Shown: positions 34,932 to 44,780, counted from the stretch's first letter. The stretch: DNA of 64,000 nt from CAYVVT01 sp964454335 (GCA_964454335.1 CAYVVT010000001.1:372001-436000); one strand, 5' to 3'. Numbers and translations: made by a program. The notes: generated from the sequence alone by a model not told the origin.

Positions 34932-35389
34932 TTCGAAACATGATCTACCTGATGCTTCTGGTCACACCCCTGGTCGCACAACTGCCGGCAGAGGACCTGG
35001 AAGGTGCAATTCAGGATCAACAGATGATCGGCGTTCTGTCGGCATCCTACCTGTATCAATCCTATCTCAATATCGGATACCTGGCTGATGCAACGGAGGG
35101 AGCTGTCTACAGTGAAGAGGAAGCCCTGACGCAGGTGGATGGACTGTTGAATGTCATCGGCGGTGTCCGGGATGAACTGCTGGCCTATAGCAGGCAGGTG
35201 GAATCTGAATCAGACCGGCTCTATCTGGAAAACCTGGTCAAGGTGGCGGATCTCCTCATCCAGGAGGCATCAGCCCTTCTGCGCTATTATGAGAGCAATG
35301 ATCAGGAATACGCCAAACAGTATATGGAATTCAACGCCATGGCCCAGAAGGCCATCGGTCAACTGCTTGGTGTCGAGGCCCCAGAGTAG
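34928..35389 (+). CDS. Small secreted helical protein, unknown
   Basis: A 153-residue protein with a signal peptide (residues 1-18, ending PLVAQ) followed by mainly helical sequence (YLYQSYLNIGYLADATE; DELLAYSRQVESESDRLYLE). It overlaps the glycosyltransferase by four bases. I do not recognise the family. Probably periplasmic. Confidence 0.65.
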   Translation: MIRNMIYLMLLVTPLVAQLPAEDLEGAIQDQQMIGVLSASYLYQSYLNIGYLADATEGAVYSEEEALTQVDGLLNVIGGVRDELLAYSRQVESESDRLYLENLVKVADLLIQEASALLRYYESNDQEYAKQYMEFNAMAQKAIGQLLGVEAPE

Positions 35390-35400
35390 GATCCTTCTGA

Positions 35401-36030
35401 ATGTCTGAGATCAAAGCATTCCTCTTTGACCTGGGTGGTGTGCTGGTCCATGTGGATTCCAGCGAAAGTATCACCAATCTGGCCCGGGACCTGGGGATCG
35501 ATGAACCGACCTTCCGCGGCGGTATGACACCAGAGCTGCTCAGGGCTTATGAAAAAGGCTTCATCAGTTCCAGCGACTTCTATCTCCAGCTGTTGAAGAA
35601 CTGTGGTGCCGAGGGCCGGCTGGACATCGATTCATTTCGTGCTTACTGGCAGGATGTCCTCTTTCCCAACGATATCATGATCGCACAGCTGGAGCAAATC
35701 GTCTGTCATTACCCGGTGTGGTTCCTGAGCAACACCAATGATTACCATTATGAGCTCATGATGGAGAAATTCCCATTCATGAAACTGGCCAAGGGCGGTG
35801 TTTACAGTTTCATGGTGGGGGCTGTAAAACCGGAGCCTGCCATCTATCAACTGGCATGCGAGATGACTGGATATTCTGCGGAGGAACTGCTCTTCATCGA
35901 TGATCTGTCGGTCAATATCGAGGGTGCCCGGCGACAGGGCCTGAACTGCGTGCAGTTTGATTCACATTCAAAATTCTGCAACAGCATGGAAACAGAGTAT
36001 CCGCGAACCTGGGAGAAAATATGCGACTGA
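35401..36030 (+). CDS. HAD-superfamily hydrolase
   Basis: A 209-residue HAD phosphatase of the YihX/epoxide-hydrolase-N type: motif I FDLGGVLV (FLFDLGG; Asp10), a helical cap, motif II LSNTND, motif III Lys in VKPEPAIY and motif IV FIDDLSVNI. The substrate is unknown. It overlaps the next gene by ten bases. Confidence 0.85.
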   Translation: MSEIKAFLFDLGGVLVHVDSSESITNLARDLGIDEPTFRGGMTPELLRAYEKGFISSSDFYLQLLKNCGAEGRLDIDSFRAYWQDVLFPNDIMIAQLEQIVCHYPVWFLSNTNDYHYELMMEKFPFMKLAKGGVYSFMVGAVKPEPAIYQLACEMTGYSAEELLFIDDLSVNIEGARRQGLNCVQFDSHSKFCNSMETEYPRTWEKICD

Positions 36031-38459
36031 TCAAGTTTGTTGTCTCAGCAGTTCTGCTGATCCTGGTGTTCAGGGCCCTGGATCAGAAGCAGGGCTCCAT
36101 TCCGCCCCTGGGTAAATTCCTGGATCCCTTCGCGGGTTTCTGGATGAACAATGAGCGGCTGGATGCCATCCCTGATACACTGGATCTCTCCGGTCTGCGG
36201 CATCCTGTGACCGTTGTCTGGGATGACCGCGAGGTGCCGCACATCTTTGCTGAATCAACCTATGACCTTTACTTCGCCCAGGGATTCCTAACCGCTCGGC
36301 ACCGGCTCTGGCAAATGGAATTCCAGACCCACTATGCCGCCGGTCGCTTAAGCGAGGTGGTGGGGGCCATCGCCCTGCCACTGGATCGACTCCAGCGACG
36401 CCGCGGTATGCTCATGGCCGCCGAACGTGCCATGCAGGAAATCACCGTGGATACCCGCACACAGATGGTCATACAGGCATATGCCGATGGTGTAAATGCC
36501 TGGATCGACCAGCTCAGACCGGCGAAATACCCCATTGAATACAAGCTGCTCGATTACGCGCCGGAACCATGGAGCACTTTAAAAACTGCTTTGTTGCTGA
36601 AATACATGGCCTGGGATCTCACTGGAAGGAATGATGAACAGGACCTCACCTGGATACTGAAGGAACACGGACCAGGGTTCATCAATACATTTTACCCGGA
36701 GGTCAGCCCCCGGACCGAAACCGTGATTCCCCGGGGCAAACGCTGGCGTTTTGATCCTTTGAAACTCGATCCAGACAATGGAACGGTCATCACATCACCC
36801 GAAGCCTTCCTGGGTTTATGGGATCCCCAGCCGGCCGAGCTCAATGGCAGCAACAACTGGGCAATGTCCGGATCCCGGACTGCCACAGGTTACCCCATGC
36901 TGGCTGACGACATGCATCTGTCTGTCAATCTGCCCTCGCTGTGGTACGAGGTTCAACTCTGCGATAACGAGCATAATGTGTACGGAGTGACCCTGCCGGG
37001 AGCACCTGCCGTCATCGTGGGTTTCAACGACGATATTGCTTGGGGGCTCACAAATGCCGGCTCTGACGTGTACGACTGGTACGAGGTGGAATTCAGGGAT
37101 GGAGCACGTGAGGAATATCTTCAGAATGGTGAATGGTTGCCGGTGGAATATCGTCTGGAGGAAATCCAGATCAGGGACGCTCAGACGGTCATTGACACCC
37201 TGCGCCTGACCCATCAGGGCCCGGTGGTCCATTATGGTAAGCAGGAGGACAGCCTCGGTACCCACGAACTGGGTATGGCCATGCGCTGGATCGCCCACGA
37301 TCCCAGCAATGAACTGAATACTTTCCTGTATCTGAATGAGGCGGAGACCTACGACGATTTCATTGAGGCATTGAAGTACTTTGACTGTCCCGCTCAGAAT
37401 TTCGTATTTGCCAGCAGCCGCGGGAATATCGCCATCCAGCACAATGGTAAATTCCCACTGCGCTACCGTGATCAGGGCAAGTACGTTCAGGACGGCCGAG
37501 ACTCCAGTTTCGACTGGCGCGGCTACATTCCCAGGGATCATCTGCCCACATTTCTGAATCCATATCGCGGATTTGTCAGCTCTGCAAACCAGAAACCTGC
37601 CGGTCCACGCTATCCCTATTATCTGGGCTGGCCATACGAGACCTATGAGCGTGGAGCCCGCATCAACGAGCGACTGGATCGCATCACCAATGCGAAAATG
37701 AAGGATTTCCAGGATCTGCAAATGGATCCACTTAACGTTCACGCCCGCAGTACGTTGCCAGGCATGCTGGCGGCCCTGGATTCAAGCGATTGGGATTCAA
37801 CCATCTTCCCGGTATTCCACGATCTGGCCAACTGGGATTACATGAACCTGCCAGATCACAGATCACCCTGGTTTTTCAACCAATGGTGGCGCAGTCTGGA
37901 GAAGGCCATATGGGAAGATGAGCTCACCCTGGGCGGTGAGCTGCGCCGGTTGCCATCCAGATCCGTCACCGCTGAATTCATTCGCAGGGGCCGGGGGCTG
38001 GCACAGGCGGATGACTCCCGTACAGAAACTCCCGAAGATCTTACAATGATGATAAATCGCAGTTTTCTCGAGACTATGGATGTCTTCCACGAGAAGTATG
38101 GTGCATATGGTGATGCCTGGAATATGGGCAACAGCCGGGGTACGGATATTGAACATATTCTGAACCTGCCCGGCTTTGGTCGAACCGGGTTACAAACCTC
38201 CGGAGGGAGGCAGATTGTGAATGCCACCGATTTGGATCATGCCCCCTCGTGGAGAATGGTCGTTCAGCTTGGGCCTGAAGTGAAAGCCCGGGGTATCTAT
38301 CCTGGCGGTCAGTCAGGAAATCCCGGCTCCTATTATTATGACCTGTCGGTGGATGATTGGGTAAACGGAAAGTACTATGATCTGATATTCCTGCCTTCAC
38401 CGGACGAATTTCCTGCCAATCATCTTGGTGGCAGCACACTGTTGAGGAATACACAATGA
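36021..38459 (+). CDS. Penicillin acylase family N-terminal nucleophile hydrolase
   Basis: An 812-residue exported amidase. Residues 1-20 form a signal or anchor helix. The alpha part (VPHIFAESTYDLYFAQGFLTARHRLWQMEF) precedes the self-cleavage site GSNNW, where Ser277 becomes the nucleophile of the beta chain. SANQKPAG and the late asparagine region are also present. Family members cleave acyl amides, including beta-lactams and acyl-homoserine lactones; the real substrate is unknown. The stop overlaps the next start (ATGA, 38456). Confidence 0.9.
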   Translation: MRLIKFVVSAVLLILVFRALDQKQGSIPPLGKFLDPFAGFWMNNERLDAIPDTLDLSGLRHPVTVVWDDREVPHIFAESTYDLYFAQGFLTARHRLWQMEFQTHYAAGRLSEVVGAIALPLDRLQRRRGMLMAAERAMQEITVDTRTQMVIQAYADGVNAWIDQLRPAKYPIEYKLLDYAPEPWSTLKTALLLKYMAWDLTGRNDEQDLTWILKEHGPGFINTFYPEVSPRTETVIPRGKRWRFDPLKLDPDNGTVITSPEAFLGLWDPQPAELNGSNNWAMSGSRTATGYPMLADDMHLSVNLPSLWYEVQLCDNEHNVYGVTLPGAPAVIVGFNDDIAWGLTNAGSDVYDWYEVEFRDGAREEYLQNGEWLPVEYRLEEIQIRDAQTVIDTLRLTHQGPVVHYGKQEDSLGTHELGMAMRWIAHDPSNELNTFLYLNEAETYDDFIEALKYFDCPAQNFVFASSRGNIAIQHNGKFPLRYRDQGKYVQDGRDSSFDWRGYIPRDHLPTFLNPYRGFVSSANQKPAGPRYPYYLGWPYETYERGARINERLDRITNAKMKDFQDLQMDPLNVHARSTLPGMLAALDSSDWDSTIFPVFHDLANWDYMNLPDHRSPWFFNQWWRSLEKAIWEDELTLGGELRRLPSRSVTAEFIRRGRGLAQADDSRTETPEDLTMMINRSFLETMDVFHEKYGAYGDAWNMGNSRGTDIEHILNLPGFGRTGLQTSGGRQIVNATDLDHAPSWRMVVQLGPEVKARGIYPGGQSGNPGSYYYDLSVDDWVNGKYYDLIFLPSPDEFPANHLGGSTLLRNTQ

Positions 38460-38812
38460 TCTCCATCATCATCACTGTCGTACTCGTGGCTCTGATGCAA
38501 TTGCTGGTACCGGCCTGGTGGTGGATCATGATGGTCCCCTTTGTGGCTGGATTTCTGAATTCCGGATTTGTCTGGAGAACTGTCACCGGGCATGCCGGCG
38601 GCATTGCCCTTCTGTGGATGAGCGTGAGCCTTTTCCAGTGGATCTCGGCAGGTGATCGTATCGTTTCCCGTATCCAGACGCTCATGGGACTCCCCTCCAG
38701 CTGGTTGCTGGTGCTGGTGACGACGCTGCTGGCATTCCTCGTAGCTGCTCTGGCCACCTATTGCGGCATGGCCCTGCGGCGGTTGGTGATCCAGGAGAAA
38801 CAGATCAGCTGA
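38456..38812 (+). CDS. Small membrane protein, unknown
   Basis: A 118-residue protein with four likely transmembrane helices (about 2-20, 22-40, 48-63 and 80-105). It overlaps the acylase gene by four bases and sits five bases before the methyltransferase, so it is part of that operon. No family recognised. Confidence 0.7.
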   Translation: MISIIITVVLVALMQLLVPAWWWIMMVPFVAGFLNSGFVWRTVTGHAGGIALLWMSVSLFQWISAGDRIVSRIQTLMGLPSSWLLVLVTTLLAFLVAALATYCGMALRRLVIQEKQIS

Positions 38813-38816
38813 AACC

Positions 38817-39401
38817 ATGACCCGCAAGCCCTCAGACAAGCTCGTCGCACCCCTGCGTACCATTCCCCATGACATTTTCAGGGATAACAATCCAGAATAT
38901 GATGATCTGGAGAAGCGTCCCCGGATGCCTGCTGTGGCCCTGCTGGACAATATCCGCAGCATGTTCAATGTGGGCTCCATGTTCAGGACCGCGGATGGAT
39001 GCTGGCTGGAGGAAATGGTGCTCACCGGGTACACGGCAGTTCCGCCTCGGCCTGAGATCGCAAAAACAGCCCTGGGCGCTGAATATTCCGTTCCCTGGCG
39101 CTATGCCCCCGAGGCGACCCAGGTACTACGTGCCCTGAAAGCCCGGGGTTACACCGCTGTTGCCCTGGAACACACCACCCGCAGTCAGTCCCATGTAGTC
39201 GTGCAATATGATTTCCCGCTTGTCTTTGTGGTGGGCAATGAAGGCGTCGGAATCCAGGACGAGATCGTTGCCGAATGCGATTTTGCTGTAGAATTACCTC
39301 AATATGGAATGAAAAGCTCCATGAATGTGGCCGTAGCCTTTGGCATAATGGCCTATGAACTGAGGCGGCAATGGGACCAGCGCAGGCTTGAGGGCGATTG
39401 A
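38817..39401 (+). CDS. SpoU/TrmH family RNA 2'-O-methyltransferase
   Basis: A 194-residue SPOUT knot enzyme: LLDNIRSMFNVGSMFRTADG (motif 1), VVGNEGVGI (motif 2) and ELPQYGMKSSMNVAVAFG (motif 3). It methylates a ribose in tRNA or rRNA; the target cannot be told. No extra N-terminal substrate-binding domain beyond about 35 residues. Confidence 0.9.
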   Translation: MTRKPSDKLVAPLRTIPHDIFRDNNPEYDDLEKRPRMPAVALLDNIRSMFNVGSMFRTADGCWLEEMVLTGYTAVPPRPEIAKTALGAEYSVPWRYAPEATQVLRALKARGYTAVALEHTTRSQSHVVVQYDFPLVFVVGNEGVGIQDEIVAECDFAVELPQYGMKSSMNVAVAFGIMAYELRRQWDQRRLEGD

Positions 39402-39427
39402 TGTGCCGCACAGTCACCAATTCAAAC

Positions 39428-39455
39428 TTGTGACCAAGTCTGTGAGACCTATATT
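39428..39455 (+). promoter_or_regulatory. Probable promoter of the DUF6588-like gene
   Basis: TTGTGA (39428-39433) and TATATT (39450-39455) with a 16-base spacer, 42 bases before the ATG at 39497. The -10 hexamer matches that of the gatC promoter. Confidence 0.5.
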
Positions 39456-39496
39456 GCACTAATTCATGAAAAACATGTACGATTAAGGGAGGTTTT

Positions 39497-40642
39497 ATGA
39501 AAAAAATGGTACTGGTAATCCTGCTGTGCCTGGGACTGTCACCAGGCCTGGTCAATGCGCAGGAAGGTTTACTGGAAAGTCTGGAAGCCCTTCTGGATGA
39601 AAATGCTGAACGCTATCTGCAACCATTCGCAGACGGCTTTGGTGCCAATCTGAACTCAGGTTATTACCACAAGGCCAAGCCACACAAGCTGCTTGGTTTT
39701 GATATCGGGGCAAAGGCCATGCTGGCCGCGATCCCGGATGAATCCATGTACTATGAATTTGTCATGGCAGCGAATCAGTTGTCCATTCCCGTGGATCAGA
39801 CCATCGACCTGTCACAGTATGGACTCGGATCTGCTACTGTGGACAAGATCACACTCGGTTTTGATGAGATCTTCCAGATCGACGATCCAGAAACACCGAC
39901 CTTGCTCGGTCCCGCGGGAGGTTCAACCCTCAGCCCGAATACCACTGCCATCTCTGGAGCCATCCAGGGCGCTCTGGTGGATGAACTGGTAGCTGCCGGT
40001 CTCACCGAAGCCCAGGCCATGGATGTCGTAGGGACTGAATTTGACGTCTCCGCTCTTGATGACGCCATTCCTGCTTCAATCACCCTGCCTGGCGGTATCG
40101 ATCTTCCGGCATTACCGCTGTTCATGCCCCAGATCGCTGTTGGTCTGCCCCTGGGTATCGAATTGATCGCACGTGGCGTCCCCGAACTGGACCTGCCCTC
40201 TGATCTGGGTCAGTTCTCAGCCATGGGTGGTGGTCTGCGGATCAGTATCGACCAGTTCATTCCGGTTGCCCTGTTCCCCGTGGATATCACGGCAGGTATG
40301 TTCTTCCAGGGCCTCAGCCTTACGGTTGACGAACAGGAGATCATCTCAGCCACCAATACCAGTTTTGGTCTGCAGGTGGGTAAAGAATTGAATTTACTTA
40401 TCTTCGGTCTGGGTCTTTATGGCGATATCGCTTTTGAATCCAGCACTCTGGACATCGGCTATACAGCCATGATAGCGGACGAAGAAGTACCTGTGGAATT
40501 CAGCATGGAAACAGAAGGCGGCCTGCGTTTTGGCGCTGGTGCGCATCTGAAACTGATCCCGCTGACCTATCTGCATGTCGGCTTCAGCCAGACCCCGACA
40601 AATCAGGTCATGACAGCTGGATTTGGTATCAGCTTCCGCTAG
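39497..40642 (+). CDS. DUF6588-like outer-membrane-type protein
   Basis: A 381-residue exported protein with a signal peptide (1-21, ending VNAQ). It is rich in alternating beta segments and ends in GFGISFR, an aromatic/charged end typical of outer-membrane barrels. The middle (residues 100-200) is Gly/Thr/Leu-rich. A strong terminator follows. ATG 39497 has GGGAGG upstream. The family call is from general pattern; the function is unknown. Confidence 0.65.
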   Translation: MKKMVLVILLCLGLSPGLVNAQEGLLESLEALLDENAERYLQPFADGFGANLNSGYYHKAKPHKLLGFDIGAKAMLAAIPDESMYYEFVMAANQLSIPVDQTIDLSQYGLGSATVDKITLGFDEIFQIDDPETPTLLGPAGGSTLSPNTTAISGAIQGALVDELVAAGLTEAQAMDVVGTEFDVSALDDAIPASITLPGGIDLPALPLFMPQIAVGLPLGIELIARGVPELDLPSDLGQFSAMGGGLRISIDQFIPVALFPVDITAGMFFQGLSLTVDEQEIISATNTSFGLQVGKELNLLIFGLGLYGDIAFESSTLDIGYTAMIADEEVPVEFSMETEGGLRFGAGAHLKLIPLTYLHVGFSQTPTNQVMTAGFGISFR

Positions 40643-40663
40643 ACACCTGTAGGAATATGACTG

Positions 40664-40695
40664 AAAGGCCGCCTGACTGGCGGCCTTTTCTTTTA
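40664..40695 (+). terminator. Rho-independent terminator
   Basis: AAAGGCCGCC pairs perfectly with GGCGGCCTTT around a TGACT loop, followed by a T-rich tail (TTTTCTTTT). It closes the DUF6588-like gene. Confidence 0.92.
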
Positions 40696-40788
40696 GTGAA
40701 ACGATCCTGTCAGGCGTCGGTGAAGTGACAGACTTTCAAGCTCCACCCTAACACATTTCGTCTATATTCCGGGCAAAGGAGAATTCAT

Positions 40789-41331
40789 ATGAATCCAATA
40801 GATGAACATGTCGATGACGAATTGAAACAGATGGCGGAATCAGATAGACCAGAAGAGAATATCGACAAGGCCATCACCCTGGATGATCCGGTATCCACCT
40901 TGAAGTTGCAGGAAACCATTATCATAGCAGATGATGCACTGTTGCATGATGCGGTTGAATTGATGAAGCGCAAGAAGACCGGTTGTCTGCTGGTTACCAG
41001 AGATGAAAAACTGGTGGGGATATTCACCGAGCGGGATGTTGTCCGCAAGGTTGTGGAGCAGGGTCTGGACTGGAAACAATCTGTGGTCAGGGACTACATG
41101 ACGGCCTCGCCGGATACGCTTGAGAAGTCAGTACCGATCGCCTTTGCTCTGAACCGAATGGCCGTTGGCGGCTATCGTCATGTTCCGCTTGTGGATGTGG
41201 AGAATCGCCCTCAGGGCTTCGTATCAGTGCGGGATATCGTGAACTACATTGGTGAATATTTTTACGCTGAACTGGCCAACCTGCCCCCGAAACCTCAGGA
41301 TGATTCCTGGACCACCATTGAAGGTGGCTGA
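40789..41331 (+). CDS. CBS-domain pair protein
   Basis: A 180-residue cytoplasmic protein with two CBS motifs (about 40-95: AVELMKRKKTGCLLVTRDEKLVGIFTERDV; 105-165: ALNRMAVGGYRHVPLVDVEN...GFVSVRDIV) that bind adenine nucleotides. ATG 40789 follows AAAGGAG. A TATATT at 40763-40768 may be its -10. No catalytic domain is attached; the partner is unknown. Confidence 0.88.
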   Translation: MNPIDEHVDDELKQMAESDRPEENIDKAITLDDPVSTLKLQETIIIADDALLHDAVELMKRKKTGCLLVTRDEKLVGIFTERDVVRKVVEQGLDWKQSVVRDYMTASPDTLEKSVPIAFALNRMAVGGYRHVPLVDVENRPQGFVSVRDIVNYIGEYFYAELANLPPKPQDDSWTTIEGG

Positions 41332-41541
41332 GATTACAAATTGCCCAGGCTTTTAGCCGGGGGCAGCAAGATCCTTCACAGTTGAGCTTCAGCCCAATCA
41401 CAATTTTGAGGAGATATATCCTCCGGTCTGTATTCTGGTTGGCCCGTGGCTGAAATGCCTGGGCAACGGATTTTCTGATGTTCTGGCATTATCCTCCTTT
41501 CCCTTCGGAAAACCTCCCTCGCCGATTAAAATAGCTATTCG

Positions 41542-42195
41542 ATGAAGCTGAAACTCACAGATTTGGATGCCGTCCTCTTCGATTTTGACGGCGTGGTGGT
41601 CCTCTCCGAGCATGTTTATGATGTGGCCACTCAGGAACTTGCTGAGGAACTGGACATCCTGATCCCACAGGAGTTCTGTGACCGCATGCGGGGCCAGTCG
41701 GACCGTGTTTTCTTCGATGCGGTGATGCAGGAATTCCAGCCTGATATCGAATTCGAGGAAATGGTCGCCATAGGTCGGCAGATCCTGTTGAAAGCCTTTG
41801 CCACCGGTATCCAGCATATGCCGGGGTACCTTGATTTCAGAGCATTGGTTGACCGGTCCGGTCTTCGTTCCGGTCTGGTCACATCCACCCCGGTAAAACT
41901 ACTGGATTATATTTTTGAGAACTCCTCTCTGGCGGTTCGATTTGAACAAACCGTTACCGGAAATGATGTGACAAATCTGAAACCACATCCCGAACCCTAC
42001 CTGAAGATGTGTACTCTCATGGAGGTCCAGCCTGCCAGGGCTCTGGTCATCGAGGATTCACCTGCCGGGGTGCGTTCTGCGCGTGCTGCGGGCTGTTTCG
42101 TGGTTGCTCTCACCGGTACCTCCGCACGAGATTCACTGAGCCCTGCCCATTTTGTTGTTGACAGCTTTGCAGAACTGTCAGAACTTCTGGCATAA
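41542..42195 (+). CDS. HAD hydrolase, beta-phosphoglucomutase-like
   Basis: A 217-residue HAD enzyme with motif I FDFDGVVVLSE (two Asp), a helical cap, motif II VTSTP, Lys in LKPHPEPY and motif IV VIEDSPAGVRSARAAG. This is the phosphoglycolate-phosphatase/beta-phosphoglucomutase branch. Substrate unknown. The spacer upstream (41332-41541) shows no gene. Confidence 0.87.
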   Translation: MKLKLTDLDAVLFDFDGVVVLSEHVYDVATQELAEELDILIPQEFCDRMRGQSDRVFFDAVMQEFQPDIEFEEMVAIGRQILLKAFATGIQHMPGYLDFRALVDRSGLRSGLVTSTPVKLLDYIFENSSLAVRFEQTVTGNDVTNLKPHPEPYLKMCTLMEVQPARALVIEDSPAGVRSARAAGCFVVALTGTSARDSLSPAHFVVDSFAELSELLA

Positions 42196-42202
42196 CAATG
42201 AG

Positions 42203-42571
42203 ATGCCGTCGATGAAATGGTTCAAACAGTTCGATTCAGTCTGGGTCCCGGTCTCTGATTTCGATGCTGCGCTCGCCTTCTATCGCGATGACCTCGAGTT
42301 TGAGCTCGTACTTGAGGATCGTGATACAAACTGGGCGGAATTCCAATTGAGCAGCGGTGCGAAGCTGGCCATTCACAGTGTGAAGGCCGTCAACGCCAGT
42401 CCGGTAGGGGCTATCGTCCTGGAAACAGACAATATTGAACAGTCTGAACTTTGGTTACGGGGAAAGGGAATCAAACTTTTCGACAAGGAAGAAATCCCGG
42501 GACTAGTCAAACTCGCCTCCCTCCAGGATCCCGACGGTAACGTCATTCAACTGGCTCAATCTCTTCAATGA
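42203..42571 (+). CDS. VOC (glyoxalase-like) protein
   Basis: A 122-residue single VOC module: VWVPVSDFDAALAFYRDDLEFEL and the closing LQDPDGNVIQLAQ. ATG 42203 is seven bases after the HAD stop; ATG 42212 is another choice. Enzymes of this fold include glyoxalases and dioxygenases; the metal residues are not clear enough to choose. Confidence 0.8.
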   Translation: MPSMKWFKQFDSVWVPVSDFDAALAFYRDDLEFELVLEDRDTNWAEFQLSSGAKLAIHSVKAVNASPVGAIVLETDNIEQSELWLRGKGIKLFDKEEIPGLVKLASLQDPDGNVIQLAQSLQ

Positions 42572-42616
42572 GATAACGGGCGTCCCGTAGTCGCCCCCTC
42601 AAATTGGGTTTAACAC

Positions 42617-43483
42617 ATGAGCGCCATCTTCATAGATGCAGCGATGGGTTCGCGTCTCGCCGACCTGGGACATGAACTCGAAGCACCCCTCTGGTCGGCT
42701 TCCATTCTGCATTCGGATCCTGATGCCGTGGCACGGGTGCATCGTGAAAATATCGATGCCGGCGCCCAGGTGATCACCACCAATACATTCCGCACAACCC
42801 CGTATGCTTTCCACCAGGCTGGTTTCAACGGCGTCGAGGCTCACGCCAAGGCTCGGGCACTCACCCTGCTGGCACTGCGTATCGCCTGGAAGACAGTGAA
42901 GGAGTCCGGACAGGATGTGCAGATCGCCGCCGGTATCGCCCCATTGGCCGACTGCTACAAACCCAAGGATTATCCCGGGAATATCTCGGCCCGGCCCTGG
43001 CACGATGCCCAGATGGACAATCTGGACCATCAGGCTACAGACATCTTCCTTATCGAAACCATGAATTCCGCCCGGGAAGCCCGGCTGCTTACCGAGCTGG
43101 CCCTGGGTCGCCAGAAACCGGTGTGGGTATCCTTCATCCTTAACGGGAACGGCAACATCCTCAATGGTGACGACCTGATCTCCACGGCCATTGAGCTGGA
43201 GCGTGCTGGTGTTTCAGCCATCGGCGCGAACTGCAGCAGCCTGCGGGCCTGCAATATAGCCGTCAAGGCTCTGCGGGAGGCCGTAGATCTGCCCATCCTG
43301 GTCTATCCGAACCTGGGATACAGTGAGCGCGAATCGGGTGATATCAAGAACCGTATGTCACCTGAGGAATTTGCAGAATGGACCATTAAGGCCGAGGAGC
43401 TGGGTGCCTCCATCATCGGCGCTTGTTGCGGCTCCTCCCACGAACATCTCCTGGCTGCCTGCGCCCTGGAAGTTGCCGAATAA
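42617..43483 (+). CDS. Homocysteine S-methyltransferase family protein
   Basis: A 288-residue zinc methyltransferase: DAAMGSRL start, TNTFRTTP, and zinc cysteines in GANCSS (near residue 201) and GACCGSS (near 271). Enzymes of this type methylate homocysteine using S-methylmethionine, SAM or betaine. The downstream gene mutY starts 16 bases later. Confidence 0.9.
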   Translation: MSAIFIDAAMGSRLADLGHELEAPLWSASILHSDPDAVARVHRENIDAGAQVITTNTFRTTPYAFHQAGFNGVEAHAKARALTLLALRIAWKTVKESGQDVQIAAGIAPLADCYKPKDYPGNISARPWHDAQMDNLDHQATDIFLIETMNSAREARLLTELALGRQKPVWVSFILNGNGNILNGDDLISTAIELERAGVSAIGANCSSLRACNIAVKALREAVDLPILVYPNLGYSERESGDIKNRMSPEEFAEWTIKAEELGASIIGACCGSSHEHLLAACALEVAE

Positions 43484-43498
43484 GTCCCCGCCTTTCGA

Positions 43499-44566
43499 TT
43501 GCTCTCCCCAAAGACTTTCACAACACCACTGTTAAAATGGTACCGTAAGCGCGGTCCGCATACTCCTGTTCCTGGTCGGGGATCCAATGATGCATATGCC
43601 GTTTGGGTGGCTGAGATCATGCTGCAGCAGACGCAGGTGAAAACGGTAGGCGATTATTACGAGCGCTGGATGGTGCGATTTGCTGATGTCCGTAGCCTGG
43701 CCGCGGCGCAGCTGGAGCAGGTATTGAAACTCTGGGAAGGTCTGGGCTACTATGGTCGAGCCCGGAATCTTCATCGGGCCGCTCAGATGGTGGTGAATGA
43801 GCGGAATGGAGTGTTACCGCAGAGTTATGTCGAGTGGCTGGAGCTGCCGGGTGTAGGCCCGTATACCGCTGCGGCCGTGGCCAGTATCGCCTGCGGCGAG
43901 CACGTTGCCGCCGTGGACGGCAACGTGCTGCGGACCTACGCCAGGTTCACCGGTTTTGAAAGCAGCATTGACGGCCATGGCGTCAGGGAGCAGGTGAAAG
44001 AACAATTGGAACTCATTCTCGAGGATGCAGCCGATTTCAATCAGGCTCTCATGGATCTTGGACGGGAGATCTGTACCCCCAAAGCGCCCGTCTGTGAGAA
44101 ATGTCCACTGAAAGGATCCTGTTTCGCATTCAGGGAGGATCGGCAATCGGCGCTACCCATTCGGAGAAGTAGAGGTAAAACACCAGAGTATCGCATCGTG
44201 GTGGGACTTATCCAGAAAGAAGGCAGGGTCCTCATTCAGCAGCGAAAACCGGAGGGCTTGCTGGGCGGTCTATGGGAGTTCCCCGGTGGCAAGGTGCAGG
44301 AGGGAGAAACACTGGCAGAGTCTCTTGCACGGGAGGTCCTCGAGGAGACCGATATGAAGGTCAAGGTTCTTGAAGAGATCGCCACGATCAAACATGCCTA
44401 CACACATTTCAAGATCCAAATGACGGCTTTCTGGTGTACATATCGATCAGGGGAGCTAAAGCTGCGGGCAGCGACCCAGGCGAAGTGGGTGAGAGTGGAA
44501 GAGTTCGAGGACTTTGCATTCCCGAAGGCGAACCACAAGATCTTCAATGAGATGAAACTCGACTGA
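43499..44566 (+). CDS. mutY: A/G-specific adenine glycosylase
   Basis: A 355-residue repair enzyme with a glycosylase domain, an iron-sulfur loop and a C-terminal Nudix-like domain. Catalytic Glu is in AEIMLQQTQV and Asp in AVDGNVLR. The cluster cysteines follow C-x6-C-x2-C-x5-C (CTPKAPVCEKCPLKGSC). The Nudix part has GGKVQEGETLAESLAREVLE. The usual LPWR near the N-terminus reads VPGR, so a normally conserved Trp is Gly. The start is TTG 43499; no earlier ATG fits. Confidence 0.93.
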   Translation: MLSPKTFTTPLLKWYRKRGPHTPVPGRGSNDAYAVWVAEIMLQQTQVKTVGDYYERWMVRFADVRSLAAAQLEQVLKLWEGLGYYGRARNLHRAAQMVVNERNGVLPQSYVEWLELPGVGPYTAAAVASIACGEHVAAVDGNVLRTYARFTGFESSIDGHGVREQVKEQLELILEDAADFNQALMDLGREICTPKAPVCEKCPLKGSCFAFREDRQSALPIRRSRGKTPEYRIVVGLIQKEGRVLIQQRKPEGLLGGLWEFPGGKVQEGETLAESLAREVLEETDMKVKVLEEIATIKHAYTHFKIQMTAFWCTYRSGELKLRAATQAKWVRVEEFEDFAFPKANHKIFNEMKLD

Positions 44567-44585
44567 AGGTAGAATCCTCTTTCTG

Positions 44586-44706
44586 TCATTGCGAGAACTG
44601 TCCGCCTCAGACACTGGGCTGTACCAAAGAGCGATGGCGGACAGTACGTGGCAATCCAGTACGTCATGTTTGGAGGTTTTCTCGCTAGATCATCACGGTC
44701 CACGCC
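44586..44706. repeat. Palindromic repeat element, family 1, copy A (diverged)
   Basis: Begins GTCATTGCGAG and contains ACGTGGCAATCCAGTACGTCAT and CTCGCTAGATCATCACGG, matching copies B-E at 50588-54440. The right end is worn. It fills most of the 44567-44901 spacer after mutY; the rest holds the citDE promoter. Confidence 0.7.
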
Positions 44707-44780
44707 CCAGCGCACCCATCTGTTTCCACCTGCCCAGATTGTCTTTTTTAGATAACAATCTTTACCCGCTCCGGTTCCCA

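Noticed and set aside
36816..37742. 308-residue minus-strand frame
   Set aside because: Antisense shadow of the penicillin acylase gene.
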